Assembly: GCA_017616735.1 (NCBI GenBank)
Contig: JAFZXP010000009.1
Span: 1-64,000 of the forward strand
Length of the DNA stretch: 64,000 nucleotides
DNA from: Bacteroidales bacterium
GTDB lineage: Bacteria > Bacteroidota > Bacteroidia > Bacteroidales > F082
Direction: 5' to 3'
Shown: positions 51,154 through 60,327 of the stretch, piece by piece
How the letters are laid out: every line of letters begins with the position of its first letter
How positions within the stretch are numbered: position 1 is the first letter of the stretch
Notes under the pieces: model-generated
The model's input: only the letters and a program-made list of their open reading frames with translations
What the model was told of the DNA's origin: nothing
Database searches by the model: none
Translations under genes and position numbers: made by a program

Positions 51154-53334
51154 ATGAAGCGTCTGTTAGTCATATTAAGTTTTGTATTGTTAGTTAATAC
51201 AGATTCCTTCGCACAAGTAGTTGGCGATGTGTCGGCTGTCAACGATAGCGTATCAGTGTTGAAACAGACGATTATGACAGAAATTGCCAATGGTAACGAC
51301 TCGGTCAATCATTATTTGAACGATATTTTGGATTTATACAAAACTGTAAGCACCAAGGAAAGCAAGGAGTATGCCGATTGTCTGATGTGGTGTGCTTTGA
51401 TATGCGAGAGGTTGGGTGATGACAAACAAGCCCAAAGTTTGATGCAGACCAGCCAAACAATATTCGAACAGTATGGCGACGGCCCTTTTGATGGCAAAGA
51501 CACAATCAACGAGATTTTTTATCTGGATTACCAATCGGAGCTTTCAACTAAGATAGGCATTGATTTAGACGCTGTTAAATATTCACAGAAATCGTGTGAT
51601 TTGAAAAGGGATTATTTCGGACAGGACAGCGAGATATATTTGAAATCATTGCTCGATTTGTCAAGGCTGTATGCCCGGCGCTTGAATAACCGCAAGTCGT
51701 GGCGTTATCACAATTTGGGCTATCAGTCTTATGTGAAGATGATCAAACGTGAGTTCTGTGAGATGAGCGAGTCGGAGAGGACCATGTATTGGTCTTCGGT
51801 TAAAAGCTATATCGACAAAACAATAGATATTGCTCATATTTCGGCCAACGGTCATCATGGTAATGACCAAGATTCCATAGCCTGTGCCGCATACAATGCA
51901 TTGCTGCTGTCTAAGGGCTTGCTGCTGAACACCACAATTGAATTTGAGAACTATGTCAAGCAAAAAGGTGATTCGGTGGCGATATCTAATCTGTTGGAAA
52001 AGAAGAGATTATATGCCAATGGCGCTTTGCAGGCAAAATTGGATTCTCTTGATTATGTGATATTAAACGAGCTCAAGTCGAAAGGTATGGGGTACAACAT
52101 ACCTCACTTGTCGATAGGATGGCAAGATGTGCGTGCGGCTTTGGGTGATGACGATTTGGCCATGGAGTTTTACCGAAACACCGAGGGCGAGTATGGTGCA
52201 ATTTTGTTGAGAAAAGATTGGAAGAGCCCAAGGATAGTCTATTTGAAAGACTACGTTTTCAACGGAAAGTCTGTAAAATCACTGCGTAAGTCGTTAAACG
52301 ACAATCCGTTCGGATCGTTTTCAAAGGATGACGCCGACAATCTGTGGGGATTGAGCAAATCCATTTGGACCGATGAGATTGTTAAATATTTGCCGATGAC
52401 CGAATCGGGACGAGTGTATTTTTCGGCCGATGGCGATCTGATGGTTACAGGAATAGAATATCTTCCATTTATCAAACCTAAATTTGCCGATGATGAAGTG
52501 AAAGAATATTATTGTATGTCAGACATTTATAATGTTTATCGTCTTTCATCCACCCGGCAGCTTGTAACGGACAGTGCAGATTACAACGGCGGAGAGGCGG
52601 CTGTGTACGGAGGCCTGTCCTACAACGTAAACACAACTGAAACCGGAGCACATGACGGGTTGCGCACCGCTGATGACGGCATACTCGAGCTTTATGGGAC
52701 AAAAATAGAGGCAGACAGCATAGTAAGCATTATCAATGGTTCGGATGAACTTAATCTGAAAGCGGTCGCTTACACTGGAGCTGATGGCACTGAAACTTCA
52801 TTCAAAAATTTGGGAGGACGAGGCGAGCGCGTCATACATGTAGGCACTCACGGATTCTTTTACGGAGTTAACGATACACTGGAAATCGAAAGATTTGAAC
52901 TGGGAGATAATCCGTTGTCAAGAAGCGGTTTGCTTTTTGCGGGTGCCGACGCAAAATGGTTTGGCGATCCGATTCCAAACGATTCGGATGATGGGTTTTT
53001 AACAGCACTTGAGATATCGGCCATCGATTTCCGGGGGCTCGATCTGGTAGTACTTAGTGCCTGTGAAACCGGCAAAGGCGAGATAGACCGGGATGGCGTA
53101 TTCGGACTGCAACGCGGATTCAAGATGGCGAGTGCCAACAGTATACTCATGTCGCTGTGGAAAGTTGATGATGATGCCACATGTGCCCTGATGACTGCTT
53201 TTTACCGCAATTGGACTGATGGTATGACCAAGCATGATGCATTGGAGGCGGCAAAAAACACCGTACGCAGTCAAAAGCAATGGCACCAACCGAAATATTG
53301 GGCGGCATTCATTTTAATTGATGCAATAGATTGA
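51154..53334 (+). CDS. Exported CHAT-domain protease, copy 2
   Basis: 726 residues with signal peptide MKRLLVILSFVLLVNTDSFAQ. Same organisation as copy 1: a helical TPR-like N-terminal half (CAAYNALLLSKGLLLNTTIE), a linker region, then CHAT with His566 in VGTHGFFYG and Cys637 in VLSACETGKGEIDRDG, and GVFGLQRGFKMASANSILMS. Catalytic residues intact. The pair small protein plus CHAT follows the DUF1566-like and barrel genes, forming module 2. Confidence 0.88.
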   Translation: MKRLLVILSFVLLVNTDSFAQVVGDVSAVNDSVSVLKQTIMTEIANGNDSVNHYLNDILDLYKTVSTKESKEYADCLMWCALICERLGDDKQAQSLMQTSQTIFEQYGDGPFDGKDTINEIFYLDYQSELSTKIGIDLDAVKYSQKSCDLKRDYFGQDSEIYLKSLLDLSRLYARRLNNRKSWRYHNLGYQSYVKMIKREFCEMSESERTMYWSSVKSYIDKTIDIAHISANGHHGNDQDSIACAAYNALLLSKGLLLNTTIEFENYVKQKGDSVAISNLLEKKRLYANGALQAKLDSLDYVILNELKSKGMGYNIPHLSIGWQDVRAALGDDDLAMEFYRNTEGEYGAILLRKDWKSPRIVYLKDYVFNGKSVKSLRKSLNDNPFGSFSKDDADNLWGLSKSIWTDEIVKYLPMTESGRVYFSADGDLMVTGIEYLPFIKPKFADDEVKEYYCMSDIYNVYRLSSTRQLVTDSADYNGGEAAVYGGLSYNVNTTETGAHDGLRTADDGILELYGTKIEADSIVSIINGSDELNLKAVAYTGADGTETSFKNLGGRGERVIHVGTHGFFYGVNDTLEIERFELGDNPLSRSGLLFAGADAKWFGDPIPNDSDDGFLTALEISAIDFRGLDLVVLSACETGKGEIDRDGVFGLQRGFKMASANSILMSLWKVDDDATCALMTAFYRNWTDGMTKHDALEAAKNTVRSQKQWHQPKYWAAFILIDAID

Positions 53335-53353
53335 TGGAGTAAATTAGTATGAT

Positions 53354-54061
53354 ATGAAAGGTTTGTTAAACATATTGTTGGTTTTAATAGTATTGTTGAT
53401 GGGCTCTTGCATTCCGAAATTGGATGATGAACGTTTCAATGCAAATGAATTGTTTATCAACGAAATGGATGTGAATGCTAATGTTTATGATTACTATGTC
53501 GACCCGTATGGCAATGAAGGAGTTGTGTTCTACCGAGGCAATCAATGCATAGTTGTTATTTCAGCTGACGAAAGTTATGATTATTGGGGACCAATGGATC
53601 ATTATGTATATAATGTTTATAATATCACCAATTATTCAGTGTTTTCCAGCTATCCGTTTGGTTTGATGATGTTACAGAACATGTATGCCGAAGGTCTTGA
53701 CAGATTTCCTGCCCAGAAATGGTGTTATGACAAAAACAACGGAGAATCTCACCCCAGAGCGGCAAGTTGGAGGCTTCCGTCATATGCGGAGATGATGTGG
53801 ATATCCAATATTAACAGATTGAACGAAGCTCTAATAGCCATTGGCGGCACACCTATAGATGTTGACAGTTATTACTGGACGTGTTCTGAAGATTACGACG
53901 GCTATGTGAGCGTTAATTTTCAAAACTATGACTATGACAAGGAAAACCGGGCAGTGTTGAAGAGCTTTCAAGCCAATAATAGTTTTACCGACAAGTCTGG
54001 CTGGATTAAAAAGAATAAGTATAAAGTGAGGGCAATCAAATATGTGTATTACCATTATTAA
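53354..54061 (+). CDS. DUF1566/Lcl-like lectin-fold lipoprotein, copy 2
   Basis: 235 residues. N-terminus MKGLLNILLVLIVLLMGSC, a probable lipoprotein signal (Cys19). It shares ISADESYDYWGPMDHY, FPAQKWCYDKNN, SWRLPSYAEMMWI, GGTPIDVDSYYWTCSEDYD and KVRAIKYVYYHY with copy 1. It overlaps the next gene by 20 bp, as copy 1 overlaps its barrel gene by 14 bp, so the DUF1566-barrel coupling is conserved too. Confidence 0.72.
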   Translation: MKGLLNILLVLIVLLMGSCIPKLDDERFNANELFINEMDVNANVYDYYVDPYGNEGVVFYRGNQCIVVISADESYDYWGPMDHYVYNVYNITNYSVFSSYPFGLMMLQNMYAEGLDRFPAQKWCYDKNNGESHPRAASWRLPSYAEMMWISNINRLNEALIAIGGTPIDVDSYYWTCSEDYDGYVSVNFQNYDYDKENRAVLKSFQANNSFTDKSGWIKKNKYKVRAIKYVYYHY

Positions 54062-54782
54062 GCGAAAAACGGTAACGGTTGTATTGCTATGGCTGGCGGT
54101 TTTTGCCAGTCAGTATGTGTGTGCCCAAAGCCGCAGCACATTGATTAACCCTATGAAAAAAACCAATAGAATAGAAGATAAATTCGAGATTTCCTTGTAT
54201 ATTGGCGCAGCAATATTTGAACCGACCGCTTTTTCTTTGAAAGATTATTTTTATTTCTCTAATGTATACAATAAACCTTATCATATTTACATGAATGATG
54301 TAGATATAGGCTTAAATGGTTATTATGTAATAGGTGATATTTCTGGCTTTAATTTTAGTGCAGGCTATAAAAACGTCAGATATGCTGGCAATCATAGTTA
54401 TGATAGAAGCGAAGGAGTCTTTGTAAATATGCTGGCATTAGATATGAATATGTGTTTTTGGTTTGCAATGCTTGGGCTTCATTCCGATATTTTTCTTGAT
54501 TATAATGCAAAAAATGGTAAATACATATACGACGGTATTTATGAGGATTGTTTCAACAAAGCATCTTTTAGTTGGTATATAGGATGTTTTTTGCGTTTTA
54601 CGCGATTACAATTGGATTTTCATTTAGGACCTTATCTTTATCCAAATTTGAATGCGGATAAAATCGCACAATACAATTTAACAAGGGTGTATGTAGATAT
54701 GTTCTATTATTCAATAAGATTATCATATCGAATTTTTACAACTGGCAATCCGATACAATCGCCTATTAATTATTTCAAGTAA
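54042..54782 (+). CDS. Exported beta-rich protein, copy 3 (barrel-like)
   Basis: 246 residues, signal peptide ending QYVCAQ. The mature chain is strand-rich and tyrosine-rich (FSAGYKNVRYAGNHSYD, LQLDFHLGPYLYPNL) and ends FYYSIRLSYRIFTTGNPIQ, the shared C-terminal anchor. The YDGIYEDCF motif matches YAGIYEDCI in copy 2. Conspicuously AT-rich. Third member of the barrel, small protein, CHAT series. Confidence 0.7.
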   Translation: MCITIIKRKTVTVVLLWLAVFASQYVCAQSRSTLINPMKKTNRIEDKFEISLYIGAAIFEPTAFSLKDYFYFSNVYNKPYHIYMNDVDIGLNGYYVIGDISGFNFSAGYKNVRYAGNHSYDRSEGVFVNMLALDMNMCFWFAMLGLHSDIFLDYNAKNGKYIYDGIYEDCFNKASFSWYIGCFLRFTRLQLDFHLGPYLYPNLNADKIAQYNLTRVYVDMFYYSIRLSYRIFTTGNPIQSPINYFK

Positions 54783-54792
54783 TAGTTTCAGT

Positions 54793-55248
54793 ATGGATAA
54801 AATATTAAAACATATTATAATATTATTGATAATGTTGTCGCCGATGACTGGCTTTTCGCAGGTTGCAACGGACACTATTAATGAGGCGCTGCCCAATCTG
54901 ACATTGGACTATTACAATGGCTATAATATAGAAAACCGAAGTTATAATTATGAATTGATAAATCAAAAACGACAGATTGAAAAATTATCGGCCGATGTTT
55001 TCCATCTTTGCGCGCTCGCTTTTTTACTGGGAGATGCCTTGGTGGTTATGGTTGGAATCAATAACGATTGGAGTCTATGGGTGACAATTCCTACTGGCTT
55101 AGCTGCCGGCGCGGCTGCTGTATATCCTATATACAAATGGAGTAAACATATTAATAATAAAGCCAAGGCAATTGAGGTTTCACCAGTTGTTGGCATTGCT
55201 ACAAATACTGACAATATATATGGCATAAGTATAACTGCTAATTTTTAA
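54793..55248 (+). CDS. Small two-TM exported protein, copy 3
   Basis: 151 residues, signal sequence ending TGFSQ. NLTLDYYNGYNIENRSYNYE then LINQKRQIEKLSADV matches the charged helix of copies 1 and 2. Two hydrophobic helices and AIEVSPVVGIATN..IYGISITANF follow; the last five residues are the same as in copy 2. It ends 2 bp before the third CHAT gene. Confidence 0.7.
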   Translation: MDKILKHIIILLIMLSPMTGFSQVATDTINEALPNLTLDYYNGYNIENRSYNYELINQKRQIEKLSADVFHLCALAFLLGDALVVMVGINNDWSLWVTIPTGLAAGAAAVYPIYKWSKHINNKAKAIEVSPVVGIATNTDNIYGISITANF

Positions 55249-55250
55249 TC

Positions 55251-57509
55251 ATGAAGCGAATTGTTTTTACCATATTGTGTGTTGTATTTGCCGCAAGTTT
55301 ATTCTCACAAAACAGAAGGCATCTTGTTGTTGATTATGCTAACGACTCGGTTATATATTACCGAGATAAAATTATAAATAGAATAGCCAACAACGACACG
55401 GTAGACATTAGTGAAGATCTGAACAAGATAGTAGCATTATATTATGATTATTATTCTTGGGGAAGTAAAGAATTTAACGAAAGCATTTTATGGTGTGCCA
55501 TGATGAGTCTGGAATGGGGTGACAATTGGGGAGCATACAGATTGATGAAAGGCAGTTGTGAACTTTTTGCGCAATACGGTAATGGCCCTTTCGAAGGAAG
55601 AGATACAATCAACGAAATTTTATATCTAGATTTACAATCCAGACTTCATTACAATGGTAACGCATTTAAACCAGCTATAAAGTATTCCAGACGCTCATCC
55701 GACTTAAAACGTTTGTATTTTGGAGAAGACAGTGAGGTTTATTTGAAATCGCTGCTCGATTTGTCGAAGCTTTATACCGAGAGGCTCAACCACAAGATGT
55801 CGCAGCGGTATCACAATTTGGGATATCAGTCTTATGTTAAGATGATTAAGCGTGAGTTCTGCGAGATGAGCGAGTCGGAACGAACTTTATACTGGGAGTC
55901 GGTTAAAGAATATATCGATAAAACCATTCTGATCGCACACAAGTCGGCGGGCATGCGCGAAGGCAAAAATTTAGACTCCTTGGCATCGGCGGCATACAAC
56001 GCGTTGTTGCTTTCGAAAGGACTTCTGCTTAATACAACAATTGGATTTGAAAACTACATAATAGAAAGCGGTAACACCGAAGCCATATTTAATCTGATGT
56101 ACAGGAAGTCGTTGGTCGATAAGGAAGCGCCTCAGCAAGTCATCGATTCAATCGACTATGTGATTTTGAATGCATTGAAAGCCAACGGACAAGGTTTCGA
56201 TATACCGCATCTTTCTATCGGATGGAAAAATGTCAGCCGAAAATTGGCGGATGACGATTTGGCGATTGAGTTTTACAAAACAACCGAAGGGGAATATGGT
56301 GCTATACTTGTCAAACGCAATTGGAAGGCGCCGAAAATCATTCCGATGAAAGAGTTTATTTATAATGGGTTTTTGAATGGGGTCCCGTTGGATAAAGTCT
56401 TAAGAAACTGTTCGTTTGAAAGCTTCTCGAAAGATGATGCCCAGCAGTTGTGGAAACTCAGCCAAGCTGTTTGGACCGACAAAATAATCAAGTATTTTCC
56501 AACTACCGAAACAGGACGTGTTTATTTCGCGGCTGACGGAGAGTTGCTTGTGACTGGCATAGAGTATCTGCCTTTTATCAGGCCTCGGTATGATGGCGAA
56601 AAGGTTGTTGCATATTATTCCATATCTGATCTGTTTAATGTTTACCGCCTCACATCAACTCGTGAGCTGGCAACCGACAAGTCGTTGTTAACAGATTACA
56701 AAGCAGCCGTTTATGGAGGCCTGGCATACAATATGGGTACTGAAGAGTTGATTGCTGACAACAAAAAATACTCGCAAAACGGTGAGGAATCTCTGCTTTA
56801 TGCCTACAACAGCCACGAAAGGTCTTTGCGTGAAGCAGCCGAGCCGATACCAGAACTTGACGGCACCAGAAGGGAAGCTGATAGCATTATCGGCATAATC
56901 AGCCAATCAGAGCAACATGAATACGACATCAAACCTTATCTTGGAAAAGACGGCACTGAGGCTTCGTTTAAGGCGTTAAGTGGTAATAATCAAAGACTTA
57001 TACATGTAGGAACACATGGCTTTTTCTACGATGCGACCGATACGATACAAGCACAATCGCTGCAATTGGGCGACAATCCTCTGTCGCATTGTGGATTGCT
57101 ATTTGCAGGAGCCAACAACAAATGGTATGGCGATTATATTCCAAAAGGAGTTGACGATGGTTTTTTGACGGCTTTGGAGATATCATCGCTCGATTTACGC
57201 GGACTTGACTTGGTTGTGCTTAGCGCCTGCGAAACCGGCAAGGGCTACATAACCAGCGACGGCGTGTTCGGTTTGCAGCGAGGTTTCAAAATGGCCAGTG
57301 CCAACGCCATTCTGATGTCGCTGTGGAAGGTGGACGACGATGCCACATGTATGTTGATGACAGAGTTTTATAGAAACTGGATAGGCTGCCAAATGACCAA
57401 ACATGATGCCCTTGAGGTTGCCAAACAGACTGTCCGTTCGCATAAAGAAAAAGGGTGGGACAAACCCAAATACTGGGCTGCATTTATTTTACTTGACGGA
57501 TTGGATTAA
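55251..57509 (+). CDS. Exported CHAT-domain protease, copy 3
   Basis: 752 residues with signal peptide MKRIVFTILCVVFAASLFSQ. Same architecture as copies 1 and 2. CHAT dyad: His589 in VGTHGFFYD and Cys660 in VLSACETGKGYITSDG. FPTTETGRVYFAADGELLVT and GIEYLPFIRPRYDGEKV are near-identical to copy 1 in this region. It ends YWAAFILLDGLD. Codon use is less AT-rich than the small genes before it. 11 bp before the long Rossmann-RyR gene. Confidence 0.88.
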   Translation: MKRIVFTILCVVFAASLFSQNRRHLVVDYANDSVIYYRDKIINRIANNDTVDISEDLNKIVALYYDYYSWGSKEFNESILWCAMMSLEWGDNWGAYRLMKGSCELFAQYGNGPFEGRDTINEILYLDLQSRLHYNGNAFKPAIKYSRRSSDLKRLYFGEDSEVYLKSLLDLSKLYTERLNHKMSQRYHNLGYQSYVKMIKREFCEMSESERTLYWESVKEYIDKTILIAHKSAGMREGKNLDSLASAAYNALLLSKGLLLNTTIGFENYIIESGNTEAIFNLMYRKSLVDKEAPQQVIDSIDYVILNALKANGQGFDIPHLSIGWKNVSRKLADDDLAIEFYKTTEGEYGAILVKRNWKAPKIIPMKEFIYNGFLNGVPLDKVLRNCSFESFSKDDAQQLWKLSQAVWTDKIIKYFPTTETGRVYFAADGELLVTGIEYLPFIRPRYDGEKVVAYYSISDLFNVYRLTSTRELATDKSLLTDYKAAVYGGLAYNMGTEELIADNKKYSQNGEESLLYAYNSHERSLREAAEPIPELDGTRREADSIIGIISQSEQHEYDIKPYLGKDGTEASFKALSGNNQRLIHVGTHGFFYDATDTIQAQSLQLGDNPLSHCGLLFAGANNKWYGDYIPKGVDDGFLTALEISSLDLRGLDLVVLSACETGKGYITSDGVFGLQRGFKMASANAILMSLWKVDDDATCMLMTEFYRNWIGCQMTKHDALEVAKQTVRSHKEKGWDKPKYWAAFILLDGLD

Positions 57510-57520
57510 AATATCAAACG

Positions 57521-59014
57521 ATGGAAAAAGAAATATTGATAATCGGCACACATCCCATAAGGGATAGTATCATTAAGCAATACGAAGGGGCAGGCTGCCG
57601 TGTCGAATTGCATGCCAGTTTCGGCGATGTGTGCCGTGGCAAGGAATATCATGAGTTGTGTGTGGTTACCGACGAGGCGGTTGGCGACAAGGATGTGTTG
57701 GAATCGCTGGCGCTGATAGCCGCAGATTATCCGGCGACAGCTGAAGGCGTCGCTAAGCCGGTATGCCATCTGCTGCTGCACAACAATATCACCCTCAACT
57801 TGATGCGGATGGTCGATTTGTACCCCGAGATTCAGCATAAGTTTGAGCTTTACGCCTTTACCATCGAAGACCAATGGGCCAAGAATATTTTGTTCACCCA
57901 TGCTCTGGATAGGGAAAAAATTGATGAAAAATCGAACAAAACGGTGCATTTGGTGATAGCCGGCTATAGCGAGTTGAGCGAAAGCCTGGCCATTCACACG
58001 GCTTTGACGATGCATTTCCCAAACTACGAGCGAAACCACACTTTGCGCACTCGCATTACAATAGTTGACCGTAACATTTCAACGCCCAAAAATGCGTTTA
58101 CACAACGCCACGCTCAACTTTTCGACAACTCATATTATCGCTCGCTCGACCTTTCCCAGCGTTGCGTCACCCAATATCACGAGCCTCGGTATGCCGGCAG
58201 TCGCGAGGATTTTGTTGATGTGGAATGGGAATTTGTAGAAGCCGATTTTTTCGACTCGGTTCTGCAGCAAAAAATAGAGATGTGGGCTGAGAGTGACGAC
58301 CAATTGCTAACCATAGCGCTCTGTGATTCCAATGCCGATGTCAATTTTGACCGTGCTTTCACCCTGCCTGATGCAGTGTATAGCAACGAGGTGCCTGTGT
58401 TTGTGAATCTAAAGCAAGCCGGGTTGCTCGACGAGGTTAGAAAAAACGGAAAGTTCAAGAATCTGGTTCCAGTTGGGATGTATGACTGCGGTTACGACAT
58501 CAGTTTGCCGCTGCTTCAGATGGCTAAACGTTTGAACTATTGCTACAACTGCAGCTACGGCAAGAAAGAAATTCCAACTGACATGCCTGCTGCTGAGGTT
58601 GAAAAGATGTGGAGTGGTGTAGGTTCATTCAGCATCCGATATTCAAACATATACAATGTGATGACTATCTCCACCAAGATGCGTATTCTTGGTCACAAAG
58701 AAGGCGACTGGGACAAATATTATGCTTTGACCAAGGCCGAAATAGAACAAATAGCCGCTGTGGAACACAACCGTTGGAGTGTGGAACGCCTGATTATGGG
58801 ATTCCGCCCGCCGACTGATACCGAACGTGACGAGATAAAACATAACATCGACGACTTGAAAGACAGATACAAAAAACAGAAAGTACACTACGATCTCTGC
58901 TCATACCGCGAACTAAAGGAAGACAAGACCGGACAAAACGTGCAAGTCTACGATTACGACCTCGTCGCATGTATACCGCTGATTGCCCAATCATATAAAG
59001 AGACAAAAAGATGA
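57521..59014 (+). CDS. Rossmann-RyR domain protein, copy 2 (long)
   Basis: 497 residues, cytosolic. Two Rossmann/TrkA-N-like units: ILIIGTHPIRDSIIKQYEGAG at the N-terminus and VHLVIAGYSELSESLAIHTA at about 145-165. The C-terminal RyR domain (about 405-490) reads IAAVEHNRWSVERLIMGFRP, then HYDLCSYREL. It shares the second Rossmann and RyR parts with the gene at 44666. TrkA-N-like domains usually sense NAD(H) or nucleotides, often on ion channels. It overlaps the FHA-protease gene by 4 bp. Confidence 0.78.
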   Translation: MEKEILIIGTHPIRDSIIKQYEGAGCRVELHASFGDVCRGKEYHELCVVTDEAVGDKDVLESLALIAADYPATAEGVAKPVCHLLLHNNITLNLMRMVDLYPEIQHKFELYAFTIEDQWAKNILFTHALDREKIDEKSNKTVHLVIAGYSELSESLAIHTALTMHFPNYERNHTLRTRITIVDRNISTPKNAFTQRHAQLFDNSYYRSLDLSQRCVTQYHEPRYAGSREDFVDVEWEFVEADFFDSVLQQKIEMWAESDDQLLTIALCDSNADVNFDRAFTLPDAVYSNEVPVFVNLKQAGLLDEVRKNGKFKNLVPVGMYDCGYDISLPLLQMAKRLNYCYNCSYGKKEIPTDMPAAEVEKMWSGVGSFSIRYSNIYNVMTISTKMRILGHKEGDWDKYYALTKAEIEQIAAVEHNRWSVERLIMGFRPPTDTERDEIKHNIDDLKDRYKKQKVHYDLCSYRELKEDKTGQNVQVYDYDLVACIPLIAQSYKETKR

Positions 59015-60327
59015 AAAAATATTATTCTTTGCAAAGTGCCGGGCGTCAGTTGCTCAATGCCGACAACCCGTTGCGTATCGGACAGACCGACTACTGCGAG
59101 ATGAAACTGCCCAACAGCAGCCAGTATGAAGATGCCGAAATAGCTGTGATTGAGCCTTGCGGCGACAATAGTGGCTGGAAGTTGGTCAGATTATCGCCTT
59201 ACAAAGAACACGAGGTCCGCGTTAACGGTGTTGCTATAGATTATGTGCATTTCCTGCAAGACGGCGACCGTATAGCCATCGAAGGACAAAAACACGATAT
59301 ACTGTTTAGGATACACTACGATGGATTATACACGTCAAATGGCATAGTGATGGCCGCCAAAAACAAAGCCAGCCGCCCGCTGATGATGTGGATGTTGCTG
59401 CTGACAGCGGTGATTGCGGTGTTTGCAATCCGTTATTATTACACCCGACCAATAACTCCTGCTATGATGGACAAGGCCAGACAGTCGGTTTATCAGATTA
59501 GGGTTGACAGTGTCAAATTACTTTCATACAACGAAGGCAAGACAACGGTTTTGGGCGCTTGTGCCTGGAATACTGCCGGCTTGGCTTTCCTGACTGCCGA
59601 CTCGCTGTTTGTAACCGCCCGTCATTGCATCGAGCCCTGGCTTAATGTAAACGATACCGTGAGTATGGATATGGATAGTGGAACAATGCCACTTCCGGTA
59701 CGATGGGCCTTGATGGCCGAGACCGCTAACCAATGCGACACCGGTGAAAAGCTCGAAGTGGTCAGCGTTTGCTCGGTTTACCAGATGCAGCCGGATTACA
59801 TGTTTTTGTTCAGAGTTGAGTCGTCAGACTTTGTGATGGACAAATCGCGCGACCAAATTGTGGAATACGGCGACTACAACCACCAGTATTTATGGCGTAG
59901 CATTTCATGGCGTCCGCGGCGTGTCGACATGATGATGGGCGACATTGCTTTTATGCGTGTAACCTCCGACATGCCTCTTAACCCCAAAGGCACTATCCGT
60001 CTGGCTGGTAAAAAGGAGTTCAGCCGCCTGACCGGACTGTCGAAAACCGTCATCTCAGCTATGGGTTGCCCCAAGGTGGGTGTGGGCAAAGCCGAGATGG
60101 AGTATTCGGAAGGCGTGCTCAAAAAGAAGATACAGCTTGACGCTGACGGCTATCCTGAATATGTGATTTCGCATGACGGTGGCATATTGCAAGGCTACTC
60201 GGGCAGTCCGGTGTTGACAAAGATTGGATTCAAATGGTATGCTATTGGAGTGGTTTCGGTGACCGACAAATATGTGAAAACCAGGTTTTATGCCGTACCA
60301 GTAACCGAAATTGAAAAACAAAGATGA
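59011..60327 (+). CDS. FHA-TM-trypsin-like protease
   Basis: 438 residues. The N-terminal FHA-like phosphothreonine-binding domain (about 18-105) shows LRIGQTDYCEMKLP, VRVNGVAI and LQDGDRIAI. A membrane helix (about 124-144) leads to a periplasmic chymotrypsin-fold domain with His205 (VTARHCIEPW), Asp311 (GDIAFM) and Ser397 (GYSGSPV), so the triad is complete. I know no standard family with this order. The FHA should read phosphorylation in the cytoplasm. It overlaps both neighbours by 4 bp, with a pseudokinase gene next. Confidence 0.85.
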   Translation: MKKYYSLQSAGRQLLNADNPLRIGQTDYCEMKLPNSSQYEDAEIAVIEPCGDNSGWKLVRLSPYKEHEVRVNGVAIDYVHFLQDGDRIAIEGQKHDILFRIHYDGLYTSNGIVMAAKNKASRPLMMWMLLLTAVIAVFAIRYYYTRPITPAMMDKARQSVYQIRVDSVKLLSYNEGKTTVLGACAWNTAGLAFLTADSLFVTARHCIEPWLNVNDTVSMDMDSGTMPLPVRWALMAETANQCDTGEKLEVVSVCSVYQMQPDYMFLFRVESSDFVMDKSRDQIVEYGDYNHQYLWRSISWRPRRVDMMMGDIAFMRVTSDMPLNPKGTIRLAGKKEFSRLTGLSKTVISAMGCPKVGVGKAEMEYSEGVLKKKIQLDADGYPEYVISHDGGILQGYSGSPVLTKIGFKWYAIGVVSVTDKYVKTRFYAVPVTEIEKQR

